From Selaginella moellendorffii (Eukaryota > Streptophyta > Lycopodiopsida > Selaginellales > Selaginellaceae), in NCBI RefSeq assembly GCF_000143415.4, contig NW_003314282.1, positions 381,101 to 445,100 on the forward strand: a stretch of DNA of 64,000 bases, written 5' to 3'. This document shows, in pieces, positions 14,878-24,588 of this stretch. Position 1 is the stretch's first letter. Each line of letters begins with the position of its first letter. Both the position numbers and the translations under genes were made by a program. The notes under the pieces are model-generated. The model was given only the letters and a program-made list of their open reading frames with translations, was not told the DNA's origin and did not search any database.

Positions 14878-15039
14878 CTGACAATTTTCACGTCGATAGG
14901 TGTTCGTTACAGGATCAGGATCAGATATTTTTTCTTCTTTTTTGGCCGACGGAAGAGCTCGAAGCTTTGGTTTGTAGATACAGGTTCTTTTCCGTTCTTT
15001 GTTGATTTCGGTTTTAATCAAGCTGCAGCAATGCGATTG

Positions 15040-17514
15040 CTACCAGAAGTTGTTACAGGAGCACCTTCCGTTTTCAAAGACGTGAAACCGGCTCGAATCC
15101 CTGCAGACAATCTGACGCTGCTCGAGCTTGGAAACACCCGCAATCACCGAGTGACAGTCATCGCAGAATCTCAAGCTCTTGACGACTCGTATAGCAGTTC
15201 CTGGTGCCGTGTTGACGAGTGCACAGGCAATGGCTAGCCGCTCGCTGTGTTCACACAGAGCATCTTCTTTGTCAACGTCGGAGATGTTGTGAAAGACACT
15301 GCTCAGGTCGGCTACGTGCCCGTTCTCCTTCAACTGAAGTGCCAGAGTTCTCAGCTTCGAGTTTATTGCTTCAATCTGAGGATGGCTCTTGTCACCAACT
15401 TTAAAGGCGTGGACGAGTCCGCGATCGTCAGTCCACCAGCTTAGTCCGGGTTTCTTGGAGGTCTGAGCAGCGGACCTGAGATGAAGAACACTGGTTTGCT
15501 CGTCCCACATTCCCAGGCTGCCATACAGATTCGACATCAAGAGGTACGTTGAATCCTGCTTGGGGTCTAACTTCACCAGGTTCTCAAAGGCAACTCTTCC
15601 CAACTTGGCGTTCTTCCACTTTCGACAAGCACCCAGGACGGTCTTCCACGTTACTACGGTGGGTTTGAAAGGCATGACAGTGGTCACCATTTCCAGAGCT
15701 TCATCCAGATGGTTGGCTCTGCCTAGAAGATCAACCATGCAGTGGTAGTGCTCGATCTCGGGGGCTATGGCGTGACGGGTTACCATCTCTTCGAAGTAAC
15801 GGCGCCCGTGTTCAACGAGACCGGTATGGCTGCACGCAGTGAGAACGGAGAGGAAAGTGATGCCATTCACGCCGACGCCAGCGTCTTTCATGGCCTGGAA
15901 GAGATCGAAGACGCGCTGAGCATCACCCTGGCGACTGTAGCCGGCTATGAGGGAGCTCCAAGAGACCAAGCTACGCCTAGAGCTTCCCATGGCGTGGAAG
16001 ACTTTCTCGGCTTGAGCCAGGCAGCCACACTTGCCGTAGAAGTCGATCAGCGAGTTTGCCACGAAGCAATCGTTCTGGAAGCCGTGGCTGGAGAGTTCTT
16101 GCTGGATTCGTTTCCCAGTCTCAAGATCAGCCAGGCTCGAGCAGGCAGTGAGTGCTGCAACGAAAGTCCGAGCGTCTGGAGAGCAGCCATGGCTCCTCAT
16201 GCAAGAGAAGAGCTGGAGACATAGCTCGGGTTCGTCATTCTCGGCGTAGCCAGTGAGGAGAGACGTCCAGCAAATCACGTCGTGGCGAGGCATGCTATCG
16301 AAGACTGCCCGAGCTTCGATCATGCTTCCACACTTGGCATACGCATCGATCAGAGAGCTGCTGATGAAGATGTTGGAGGCGTAGCCGCGAGCAAGAGCGT
16401 CGGAATGGATGGATCGAGTTTTCTCCAGGCCGAGAAGTTTGGTGGAGTCAGTGGCGCGCTCTTCTTTCTCGGCAGCGAGCGAGCAGGCCTTGAGAGCTGC
16501 GACGAGGCAGTGAGCGTCGGCTTGACAGGTATTTTGGATCTTCATTCTCTCGAAAAGTTCTAACGCCGTGGCTCCATCGCCAACGTCTACGTATCCCAGG
16601 ATGAGTGACGTCCAGGACACCACTGTGGGACGAGCTATGGAATGGAAGACTCGCTGCGCTCGATCCAAGCTCCCACACTTGGCGTAGAGATCCACCAGTG
16701 TGTTTGCGACGAAGACGTCCGAGTCGCAGCCGCTGGAACGAGCTAGCGAATGGATCTTCACCGCTCTCTCGAGGTGGTGGTGGAGTTCTCCAGTGCTCTT
16801 TCGAAGGTGGCTAGAATCCAGCACTGTTCTTGGCGAGAAATCTCCTGCTTGGACAGTCTCTCCAATATCAAGATGGATAGTTCCTTCGATTGTTCTCTCC
16901 GGATCTAGCACTGTTCTTCGCGCAAGGTGATTCTCAGTTCCTTGGAAGTTTTCTCCACCCGGAAGAGCTCTGGCTATGGCGAGGCTCACACAGGCCTTGA
17001 GAGCCGCGAGGAAGGTCCTGGCATTTGGGCGGCAGCTCGAGCGTAGCATTCGATCGAAGAGCTCCAGCGCCAAATCGCCGTGGCCATTCTCCACGAATCC
17101 CAGCATGAGAGCCGTCCAGGCGACGACGCTGTCCTCGCGCATCGCCGCGAAGACCGATTGGGCATCGCTCATACTCCCGCATTTGGCGTACATGTCGACG
17201 AGCTTGGATGCGATGAAGACGTCGCTGGCGCGATCGGTCTCGGCAGCATTGGCGTGGATCCTCTTGCCCAGCTCCAAATCCCTGGCGCTGCTACACGCCT
17301 TGAGAGCGGTGAGAAGCAGGGGTATGGTGATGATCGAGCTCGACGATTCTTTGATGCTGCAGCGATGCGCTGCCGCTGTAGATCGCGGGAAGCATCGACA
17401 GAGCATTGATCGCAAGAAATTTAGGGTTCTTGGGCCGCATTTTAGGGTTCTTGGCGAGGAGGATGAATGGCGGCAAGAATGCGTGACCACCAATGCGCGC
17501 GGATGGAGCTGCAA
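15040..17514 (-). CDS. PPR protein, PLS class with E and DYW domains
   Basis: Single-exon frame of 824 residues. Repeats of the type 'FVANTLVDLYAKCGSLDRAQRVF', 'VVSWTSLILGYVD' are present throughout, followed by E motifs and a DYW domain. The DYW domain has PGLSWW near its start, the cytidine-deaminase zinc signature HSE...CDDCH, and a C-terminus CSCNNFW, so the name-giving terminal DYW triplet is altered to NFW. DYW proteins carry out C-to-U RNA editing in chloroplasts or mitochondria. The upstream ATG (17514) gives an extra 36 residues that read through telo-box repeats as PRTL..PRTL; the ATG at 17406 (MLCRCFPRS...) is the more likely start and gives an Arg/Ser-rich targeting-like N-terminus. 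Between repeats at about residues 190-260 is a non-PPR insertion containing RTVLD twice. Confidence 0.9.
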   Translation of the reverse strand: MQLHPRALVVTHSCRHSSSSPRTLKCGPRTLNFLRSMLCRCFPRSTAAAHRCSIKESSSSIITIPLLLTALKACSSARDLELGKRIHANAAETDRASDVFIASKLVDMYAKCGSMSDAQSVFAAMREDSVVAWTALMLGFVENGHGDLALELFDRMLRSSCRPNARTFLAALKACVSLAIARALPGGENFQGTENHLARRTVLDPERTIEGTIHLDIGETVQAGDFSPRTVLDSSHLRKSTGELHHHLERAVKIHSLARSSGCDSDVFVANTLVDLYAKCGSLDRAQRVFHSIARPTVVSWTSLILGYVDVGDGATALELFERMKIQNTCQADAHCLVAALKACSLAAEKEERATDSTKLLGLEKTRSIHSDALARGYASNIFISSSLIDAYAKCGSMIEARAVFDSMPRHDVICWTSLLTGYAENDEPELCLQLFSCMRSHGCSPDARTFVAALTACSSLADLETGKRIQQELSSHGFQNDCFVANSLIDFYGKCGCLAQAEKVFHAMGSSRRSLVSWSSLIAGYSRQGDAQRVFDLFQAMKDAGVGVNGITFLSVLTACSHTGLVEHGRRYFEEMVTRHAIAPEIEHYHCMVDLLGRANHLDEALEMVTTVMPFKPTVVTWKTVLGACRKWKNAKLGRVAFENLVKLDPKQDSTYLLMSNLYGSLGMWDEQTSVLHLRSAAQTSKKPGLSWWTDDRGLVHAFKVGDKSHPQIEAINSKLRTLALQLKENGHVADLSSVFHNISDVDKEDALCEHSERLAIACALVNTAPGTAIRVVKSLRFCDDCHSVIAGVSKLEQRQIVCRDSSRFHVFENGRCSCNNFW
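17407..17492. promoter_or_regulatory. Short shared promoter between divergent PPR genes, two telo-boxes
   Basis: If the minus-strand PPR gene starts at 17406 and the plus-strand one at 17493, only ~86 bases separate the coding regions. That stretch holds TTAGGGTT at 17421-17428 and 17442-17449 in a duplicated 'ttagggttcttgg' context. Both genes would have to be driven from this region and from each other's 5' ends. Regulation is inferred from position. Confidence 0.5.
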
Positions 17515-20096
17515 AGCATTGCATAGATTGCTGTAGCAGGAGAAGGAAGAATCGCAGCTCCTCCACCTGGAGGACGCTCGATCGGGTCAGTATTTCGGAG
17601 ACTTCGTCGCGCGTCACCGATATTTCGTCGCGCGGTGCCATCGATCAGGCATTCGTGTGGATCCTGCTCGACGCACTCAAGGCCTGCATTGCCTCCAAGA
17701 ATCTCGACGCAGGGAAGAGGATCCATGCCGATTCCGTGGAATCGGGAGCGTTCTTCTCTGGCGCGCACGTCCCCAATGCAATCCTCGGGATGTATTCCAG
17801 GTGTGGATCGCTGCCCGACGCTAGAGCAGTGTTTGAGACGATCGCATCGCCGGGCTTGGCCTCGTGGACGGCGCTCATGTCTGGGTATGCCAACAACGAT
17901 CAAGGCGAGGAGGCTCTCGGCATCTTTGCTCGAATGGAGGAACAGGGATTGGAGGCCGATGCTAAAGCCTACGTCGCGGCGCTCATCGCCTGTGGAAGCT
18001 TGGCCGCGAAAGAGACTCCACAGATGGTTGCGGGTGAGAGGAGTTTTAGCGTCAAGCTTGGATCACTGGAGAGAGGGATGGATCTCCACTCTCGAGCGAT
18101 GAAAAGCGGCTGTTACTCCGACAAGTTCGTGGCTGGCACGCTCGTGGATATGTACTGCAAGTGTGGGAGCTTGCTCGATGCTCGCAGAGTTTTCGACCAG
18201 ATGGTGGCGAGGGACGTGGTTGTGTGGAACAGCTTGATCCTGGGCTATGCCGAGAATGGAGAGGAGGAGCTAGCTCTGGAAGTTTTCTGCCGAATGGACT
18301 GCCCGAGCCCGCGGACTTTCCTGGCGGCCGTGATCGCGTGTGGGAACCTGGCCGCCAGAGAAGAGAGCAAGGTGGTGGACGGGAAGCTTGTCAAGGTCCG
18401 GAGCTTGGAGAAAGGATTGCTCGTCCACTCTCAGGCCGAGAGAAGCAGCGGTGGAGTGGATATCTTTATTGCTAGCGGCTTGGTCGGGATGTACTCCAAG
18501 TGCGGCAGCATGATGAATGCCGGGCTGGTGTTTGAGAAGATCGTCCGCAAGGATCTGGTGCTGTGGAACTCTCTCATTCTCGGCTACATCGACAACTGGG
18601 AGTTCGACCTCGCTCTTAAGTCCTTTGAGCGGATGCAAGCGGAGGCCTGCGCACCGAATTGCCGGACTTTCGTGGCTGCTCTCATGGCCTATGGAGGACT
18701 CGCTGCTCGAGAAGATTACGGCAGCGAGCCAAGGAAGCAGGCCTTGAAGGCGGAGCTTCTGCGGAAAGTCGAGGCCATTCACGCGCAAGCTGCCAGATCC
18801 GGGTGTGAGTTCGACGTCTTCGTGGCGAGCACGTTGGTGGACTCGTATGCAAAGTGTGGGAGCCTGGAGAAATCTCGGGAGGTGTTCGAGAGGATGCCGC
18901 TCCATGATCTGGTGACTTGGAACTCGCTCATCATGGGACACGCCGATAACGGTGAAGGCGTGCTCGCTCTCGAGTGGTTCCAACGCATGAGGTCTCAGGG
19001 CTGTGTTCCAGACTCTCGGGCCTTCTTGGGAGCGCTGAAAGGTTGCATCGACATAGCCACCAACTCGAAAGAAGCCGAAGTGGAAGTTGACGAGAACAAG
19101 TTCGTGAAGCCTGGCTGCTTGGACAAAGCAATGGCAGTTCACTCTCAGGCGATCGAGTTTGGCTGCGAATCCGACATCTTTGTGGCCAGCGCTCTTGCCG
19201 ACCTCTATGTGAAATGCGGGAGCTTGTTGGACGCCCGGGTCGTCTTCGACAGGATCCCGTCCCACAACGCGGTGCTGTGGACGACTCTTTTGATGGGATA
19301 CGCCGAGAAGGACGAGCCCGAGCTGGCTCTGGAGCTCTACTGGAGGATGGAACCCGAGAGCCGTGCCGCCAACACGCGGATCTTCGTTGCTGGCCTCACA
19401 GCATCCAGCGGGCTGGCAGCGATTGAGATTGGTCGGAAGATCCATGCGGAGGCGTGCCAGAATGGAGGCGAGAAGGACCAGTTCGTGGCGAACAGCCTGC
19501 TCGACATGTACTGCAAGTGTGGGAGCTTGGCCGCGGCGGAGCACGTCTTTGACTCGATGAGCTCGAGAAACGTTGTAACTTGGAGCACGGTCATCGCTGG
19601 CTATAGCCGGGAGGGCGAGACGGAGCTGGTGTTTGAGCTCTTCCAGGCCATGATCGATGGAGGGATCGGTCTCAACGGGATCACTTGCCTCTCGGTTCTC
19701 TCAGCCTGCGGTCACGCTGGCCTAGTCGATCGAGGCACCAAGTTCTTCCGCGAAATGTCCTCGAAGTTTGGAGTGACTCCGAGCTTGGAGCACTACCACT
19801 GCCTGATCGATCTGCTGGGCCGGGCCAACCGAGTAGAGGAGGCTCTGGAGCTGGCGAGCAGCATGCCTACGAGAGCAAGCTCTTTGACGTGGAAGACTGT
19901 TCTTGGCGGATGCTGGAAGTGGAAGAACGCCAAGGTTGCCGAGGTTGCGTTTGAGAAGCTCTTGGAATTCGATGACAAGCAGGCGAGTGCGTATATCTTG
20001 ATGGCAAACATCTATCGGAGTGTAGGGATGGAGAAGGAAGAGCTTAGAGTAGTGAGAATGGGAAAGAACGAGTGTAATGGTATTGACTTCTCTTAA
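17493..20096 (+). CDS. PPR protein, PLS class, E-type without DYW domain
   Basis: Single-exon frame of 867 residues made almost wholly of PPR repeats (for example VANSLLDMYCKCGSLAAAEHVF and VVTWSTVIAGYSREGE). The C-terminal part follows the E-domain pattern (GLVDRGTKFFREM, HYHCLIDLLGRANRVEEAL, TWKTVLGGCWKWKN, SAYILMANIYRSVGM) and then stops after a short non-conserved tail. There is no HxE/CxxC deaminase, so any RNA-editing role would require a DYW partner in trans. The first ~45 residues are rich in Arg, Ser and Cys and may be an organelle-targeting peptide. No later in-frame Met lies before the first repeat, which supports the 17493 start, although this start overlaps the longest form of the opposite gene. 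Target RNA is unknown. Confidence 0.88.
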   Translation: MRADGAAKHCIDCCSRRRKNRSSSTWRTLDRVSISETSSRVTDISSRGAIDQAFVWILLDALKACIASKNLDAGKRIHADSVESGAFFSGAHVPNAILGMYSRCGSLPDARAVFETIASPGLASWTALMSGYANNDQGEEALGIFARMEEQGLEADAKAYVAALIACGSLAAKETPQMVAGERSFSVKLGSLERGMDLHSRAMKSGCYSDKFVAGTLVDMYCKCGSLLDARRVFDQMVARDVVVWNSLILGYAENGEEELALEVFCRMDCPSPRTFLAAVIACGNLAAREESKVVDGKLVKVRSLEKGLLVHSQAERSSGGVDIFIASGLVGMYSKCGSMMNAGLVFEKIVRKDLVLWNSLILGYIDNWEFDLALKSFERMQAEACAPNCRTFVAALMAYGGLAAREDYGSEPRKQALKAELLRKVEAIHAQAARSGCEFDVFVASTLVDSYAKCGSLEKSREVFERMPLHDLVTWNSLIMGHADNGEGVLALEWFQRMRSQGCVPDSRAFLGALKGCIDIATNSKEAEVEVDENKFVKPGCLDKAMAVHSQAIEFGCESDIFVASALADLYVKCGSLLDARVVFDRIPSHNAVLWTTLLMGYAEKDEPELALELYWRMEPESRAANTRIFVAGLTASSGLAAIEIGRKIHAEACQNGGEKDQFVANSLLDMYCKCGSLAAAEHVFDSMSSRNVVTWSTVIAGYSREGETELVFELFQAMIDGGIGLNGITCLSVLSACGHAGLVDRGTKFFREMSSKFGVTPSLEHYHCLIDLLGRANRVEEALELASSMPTRASSLTWKTVLGGCWKWKNAKVAEVAFEKLLEFDDKQASAYILMANIYRSVGMEKEELRVVRMGKNECNGIDFS

Positions 20097-20308
20097 ATCA
20101 CACACTATTTCCTCTAATATTTTTTTCAAACTCCAAAGCTTTTGGCTTTATAAAATAACCCTTTGCCATTTTCAACTAACCATAGATTTATTGGTTCAAG
20201 ACATTTGAATCTGAGTTTCCTAGCGTCTCATAAAAAGACATTTAAATCTGAGTTTTCTATCTAGGGAATTCAGAGAGAATTAACAACTCTGAGGTTTTCT
20301 GAAGAGCC

Positions 20309-21125
20309 TCAACTTTGAGGTTTTCTGAGGCTCTTCAGATTTTTTGGTAAAGTATTCCCTGTAGCCTCGGCAAACTCCCTCAAAGCTTCAATGGCCTTCT
20401 CTTGGCGCACAGCAAGCCGCTCGTCCATATCCATTTCTCCCAACCTATCGCAGCTACCATATAGCATTTCGAGTGGAGACTGCAACATGTAGAAATAAAT
20501 CAGCATCCCGTGGACAATTGCAGCGATCGATCCCACAAGTAGAAGGGCTTGTCTATGCCATCCCAACGGTGGAGCAACGGTCCCCAAAACACAGGCAGCC
20601 ATGTAACTCAAACCCCTCGTCATGTACACCACCATGAACTTGAACAATCCGGGCCCGTCGTACCAACTGTCAGGAGCTGGTTGTAATACCGGAGTGAAAA
20701 GTCCACAGCATGATATCGCCAGCAGCGGAAGCATCACCCATTGATTTGTGCTCATTATGGAACACACACCACTGAGAAAACCGCTGGTGCCTCCAACAAG
20801 AAAACCATATGCATTGCTTTTCTTTCGACCCAAAAGGGCAACGAAAAATACTGCATGGACGCACTTGTCAGTCAGTCTCGAGAGAGAAAGCAGTGAAACA
20901 CTTACATGCTACGAAGACGGGAACCAAAGCAGAAGCTCCGCTTCCTTCGGGGAACTCAGGGGGCCAAAATATGGCACCCATATAGAACGCATATATACTG
21001 AAGCAATGACTAACAAGATTCATCAAGAACTGGCGCCGTATAATCCAGTGCCCACTGAGGTTCCAACTCTCGTAGATATCAGCAAGATCATACTCACCAT
21101 TTGGGCTCAACAATCCCTGCTCCAT
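20309..21125 (-). CDS. Unrecognised multi-pass membrane protein, family copy 1
   Basis: Exon 1 is 21125-20906 and exon 2 is 20850-20309, separated by a 55-bp GT-AG intron; 253 residues. I do not recognise the family. It begins MEQGLLSPNGEYDLADIYESWN, followed by about six hydrophobic segments (FLMNLVSHCFSIYAFYMG; LVPVFVALFFVALLG; FLVGGTSGFLSGV; MLPLLAISCCGLFTPV; FMVVYMTRGLSYMAACVLG; ALLLVGSIAAIVHGMLIYFYML) and a hydrophilic tail with MDMDERLAVRQEKAIEALREFAEATGNTLPKNLKS. A conserved GRKKSNAYGF loop follows helix 2. Four copies of equal length with an intron at the same site argue that it is a real gene. The ATG at 21125 is conserved in all intact copies; upstream Met codons are not. Confidence 0.8.
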
Positions 21126-21578
21126 AGGGTAATCCTCTTTCCCCAAATATATCCTTGACAGTAGCTCATCCGACGGCTATTAGAAAAGGTCTTAGCTGAT
21201 GTGTGAGACTGATTTGGCTGCCATTTGGCACCCATATCAGCCCTAAACTGCCACGACGATTACACATAGTTTGTGGAAAACGAAAGAAAGAGGAAAGAGC
21301 AGAATCCCAATCGTGCTCCAGGACGCGCGTCGACTTCCCTGTGGGGCTTCATCGCCGCGCAACCTGCGATTGAGCCATCAACCAAGGACAAATGTGGGAC
21401 GAATAAGCGTAATGCCATGCACATCAACGCCAGAATCCTTTGGCTCGTGCTCTCGTGGCCCCGCGAGTTTTATATTTTAAAAAACGCGCGGGATTAGATT
21501 TTTAAAATAGGTTACTGATGAAATATCTTTGACTTGGTTTTTTATTTCTGGCAAGAGAACTCAGGAACTACAAGCCGA

Positions 21579-22389
21579 TTACAGAAGCGGACAGCACTCA
21601 GTTTTCCTGAGGCTCTTCAAATTTTCTGGGAGAGTCTTCCCTGCGGCCTCCGCAAACCCCCTCAAAGCTTCAATGGCCATCTCTTGTCGAACAGCAAGCC
21701 GCTGGTCTATATCCATTCCTCTTAAACCCTCGCAACCACCTAGAATTTCCAGTGGGGACTGCAACATGTAGAAATGAAACAGCATCGCATAGACAATAGC
21801 TGCGGTCGATCCCACAAGTGCAACAGCTTGAACTTGCCATCCGACCGGTGGAGCAACGATGGCAGCCACAATACAGGCCAGGTTAGCCATTTGCCTCATT
21901 ATGAGGACAACCATGAAGATAACCAAACTGCGGCCGTCATTCCAAGCTTCAGGCGAAAGTATTGCTGCTGGAGTGCAAAGTCCACAGAATAATATCACCA
22001 CCGGCAGAAGCACCACCCACTGATTCGTGATCATTGCGGAAAGAACACCGCTGATGCCCCCAACAAGAAAACCGTATGTCAAAGCTTTCTTTCGACCAAA
22101 GCGAACGAGCATACTTACTGCATGGAGCTCTTGTTAGTCTTTAAAAAGGGAAGAAAGAAAACTGACCTGATAACAACATGGCCGGAAAGCAACCTACTGG
22201 AGCTAACTGAGGGGATAGCTGAGCGGGCCAATGTATGGTAGCCATATAAAACCCATATGCAGTGAAGCCATGACAGACAAGGTTCATCAAGAACTGGCGC
22301 CACATAATCCAGTGGCAACCAAGGTTCCAGCCCTTGTAGATATCAGCAAGATCATACTCACCATTTGGGCTCAGCAATCCCTGCTCCAT
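21579..22389 (-). CDS. Unrecognised multi-pass membrane protein, family copy 2 (most divergent)
   Basis: Exon 1 is 22389-22167 and exon 2 is 22117-21579, separated by a 49-bp intron at the same position as in copy 1; 253 residues. It shares MEQGLLSPNGEYDLADIYKGWNL, the GRKK.LTYGFLVGG loop, TNQWVVLLPV, HFYMLQSPLE and the RLAVRQEMAIEALRGFAEAAGKTLPENLKSLRK tail with the other copies, but differs in about a third of the helix residues (for example CIVAAIVAPPVGWQVQAVALVGS). Retention of frame, length and intron despite this divergence suggests selection on the protein. It lies ~450 bases upstream of copy 1 on the same strand, forming a tandem pair. The 7491-8020 pseudogene resembles this copy most closely (KAWNLGCNWIM, WQVQALVLVGS). 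Confidence 0.8.
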
Positions 22390-22798
22390 AGGGTAACCTA
22401 GCAATTCCTAGAGAAAGCAGCCCTTTTCTAGTATCTTTGACCGTTGGGTGGCACCTTATCCGATATTTCCAGCTCTGAGGTATAAAAATAAAACCTTTTC
22501 TTGTATTCTCAGCGTGAACTACGGCACCGATGGCGCTACGAAACTCCAATATCTTACCACCCGCTTTACTCCTTAACTAAGGATCTAAGTCCCAGCCGGG
22601 TTTTGGATCAATCAGCTACTCCAAATTCTCGGGGTAAATCAGGCACTGGAGGAGCGACCAAAGTCCAAATAGTATTGCGTTAGAGCCAGTGCCCCAATCC
22701 GGTAGAGAGACAACAGCCCTAAAAATAGCGCAGCCTTGAACCGAAACAAGCGTCCCTGTTTTTCTCTCCATGCCTGTGCTTGTCCGGAAGATTTGACA

Positions 22799-22965
22799 GA
22801 AGGAAAGCTGATCCACGCCCGTGAGGAATGCTCTTGTAGACATGTATGGAAAATGCGGCTGTCTAGAGAAAACTCGCGAACTGTTTGAATCTGAAACAGT
22901 GGAGAGGAACTTAGTCAGTTGGAGCGTCATGGTTGCGGCTTACGCACGTGATATCCATGCTGCCA
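22799..22965 (+). pseudogene. PPR gene fragment
   Basis: GKLIHAR near 22799 and then, in another frame, NALVDMYGKCGCLEKTRELF and NLVSWSVMVAAYARD are typical PLS-PPR repeat pieces. The frame breaks between them and no repeats follow, so this is a remnant. Flanking sequence on both sides is unrelated. Confidence 0.7.
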
Positions 22966-24180
22966 CTCCACGCCACCAAGAGGAATCGCAGTTTAGGGTT
23001 TGGCACAGGTGCGGGCTGATGTGGCGTTGAGACTGCTGAGGTGGCGGCCGTAGCTGCCACGCGGATATGCCACAATTGTCCTATAAATAGTTTGTGGCGG
23101 AGCAGCCCGGTAGAAACTATAAACTTTTCCAACGAGAAGATGATAACAAATTGGAGTAAAAATATATACCAATGCATTTTATATTTCCAACAATGTATAG
23201 TTTCTTTGGTTTGTTACATTGTTTTAGCAAATGGATATGATTTGTTATTTAAATATAAATTTAAAATGTCCATAATTTATGCCTTGACAAAAGTACTTGG
23301 AATCCAAAGCATCTAGGTTTTAGATATTTATTACTTTTATTGTCTATGAAGATGCCTTGCAAGTATTACTAAGGGAAAGGTGCATCAGATCCACCAGCAA
23401 GCATCACGTCCTGTGCAGAAAGGCTTTCTGCTCTTTCTTGTCTATAGAACCGATGCAAATTATGTGGTCTAGGAAGTCTTACGAGTTGAAGGATCTCGTC
23501 AAGGAAAGAGCAATGAGCGCATTCACGAGCTCGTGGATCGGAGTTCCTGGCGTCGGCCTTGCACTCTCTTCTTGGCTTGTGGAGTTTCAAAAGAGGAGTC
23601 GAGGAGAAGCTTAAGACCCATAGGGATCTTCTCGCTATAGGCCTGAATTCTCTTCGTTCTAACTGGAGTTCTCGTTCAGGTTCTTCCTTGGTACCTAGAG
23701 CGGCCTCCGTCAGGTTTTCGCCCATGTACTTTCAGGTATATGATTGGATACGACAATGAATGTTGTTTCGCAAGGGATCCTGATACTGCGTTCTTCAGGA
23801 GGTTGGAACTTGGAAGGCAGCCTGTTTCACACGTTTTTTTTTCTTTGGTTTCATGAAATGCTCGTGCACACAGTTACACCATCGAGCAAAGAACGCAGTG
23901 CAAATTGAGGACCATGTAATGGCAAAAGGAAGGAAGGTATACGTGATTTTGAAGCTCAGTACCACGACGTAGTTCTGTGAGTTCTTGTCACATTCCTTTT
24001 GGGAGATCATGGAAACAAAACGCAGCAATTCTATTCAAAGCCCGCATTTTTTGAAGAACCGGAACAAGATCCCGGAGCTCCAGGAATCGCAGGTTCATTG
24101 TCTCCGCTTCTCTGGGCTTCACCAGTGATCAGTAGGAAAACTTCATTGGTTTTTCGTCCAGAAAGAGATCTCTCTTTTCT
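22966..24180. other. Intergenic stretch with no supported gene
   Basis: About 23100-23190 repeats a sequence also found at 28300-28360 and 55675-55745 (tagaaactataaa...gatgataacaaattgg). A GC-richer piece at about 23360-23640 has an open plus-strand frame (85 residues, including SYELKDLVKERAMSAFTSSW) that I do not recognise and that has no convincing start, splice signal or second copy here. Nothing else was recognised. Confidence 0.4.
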
Positions 24181-24194
24181 CTGTGGCTTTGTTT

Positions 24195-24345
24195 AAGAAC
24201 GGATGCTCGCGCTAACTCCAGCAATCCTATGTGGCAGAAGGCCAGGGCAATTGAATCCACGAAACCCGGGACCTCGTTCGATCGGATGCACGAGAGCGAC
24301 ATCATCAGCTGGAATTCCATCGTTACAGGCTATCCCTGGTGGGGA
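24195..24345 (+). pseudogene. Second PPR gene fragment
   Basis: The reading frame near 24270-24335 gives FDRMHESDIISWNSIVTGY, a characteristic PPR repeat piece. Preceding sequence (MWQKARAIESTKPG) can be read as a decayed repeat with frame breaks. Downstream sequence is not PPR-like. Confidence 0.6.
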
Positions 24346-24588
24346 AGTGGCACGGTCTCTTTCACAAGGTGGCGGAGAAGAACACGAATGCGCCACGGAT
24401 GCCGACGCTTGCTGGTGAGATCAGTGCCTGCTGCTTGGCAATCTCTGCGACTACCTAGAACGCAATCTAACGTGGTGATAGAACAATTTTATTTCGCGAA
24501 CCCCACGTCGAGCAGAGTAAAAAAAAACAAAACTCAGCGAGCGAGCGAACTCTACAACAATGTTTGTAGAGTAAAAACTAGAAAGGCC

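Noticed and set aside
18270-19544. 424-residue minus-strand open frame
   Set aside because: It lies entirely within the plus-strand PPR gene, whose frame shows repeated PPR motifs; the opposite frame is a by-product of codon bias.
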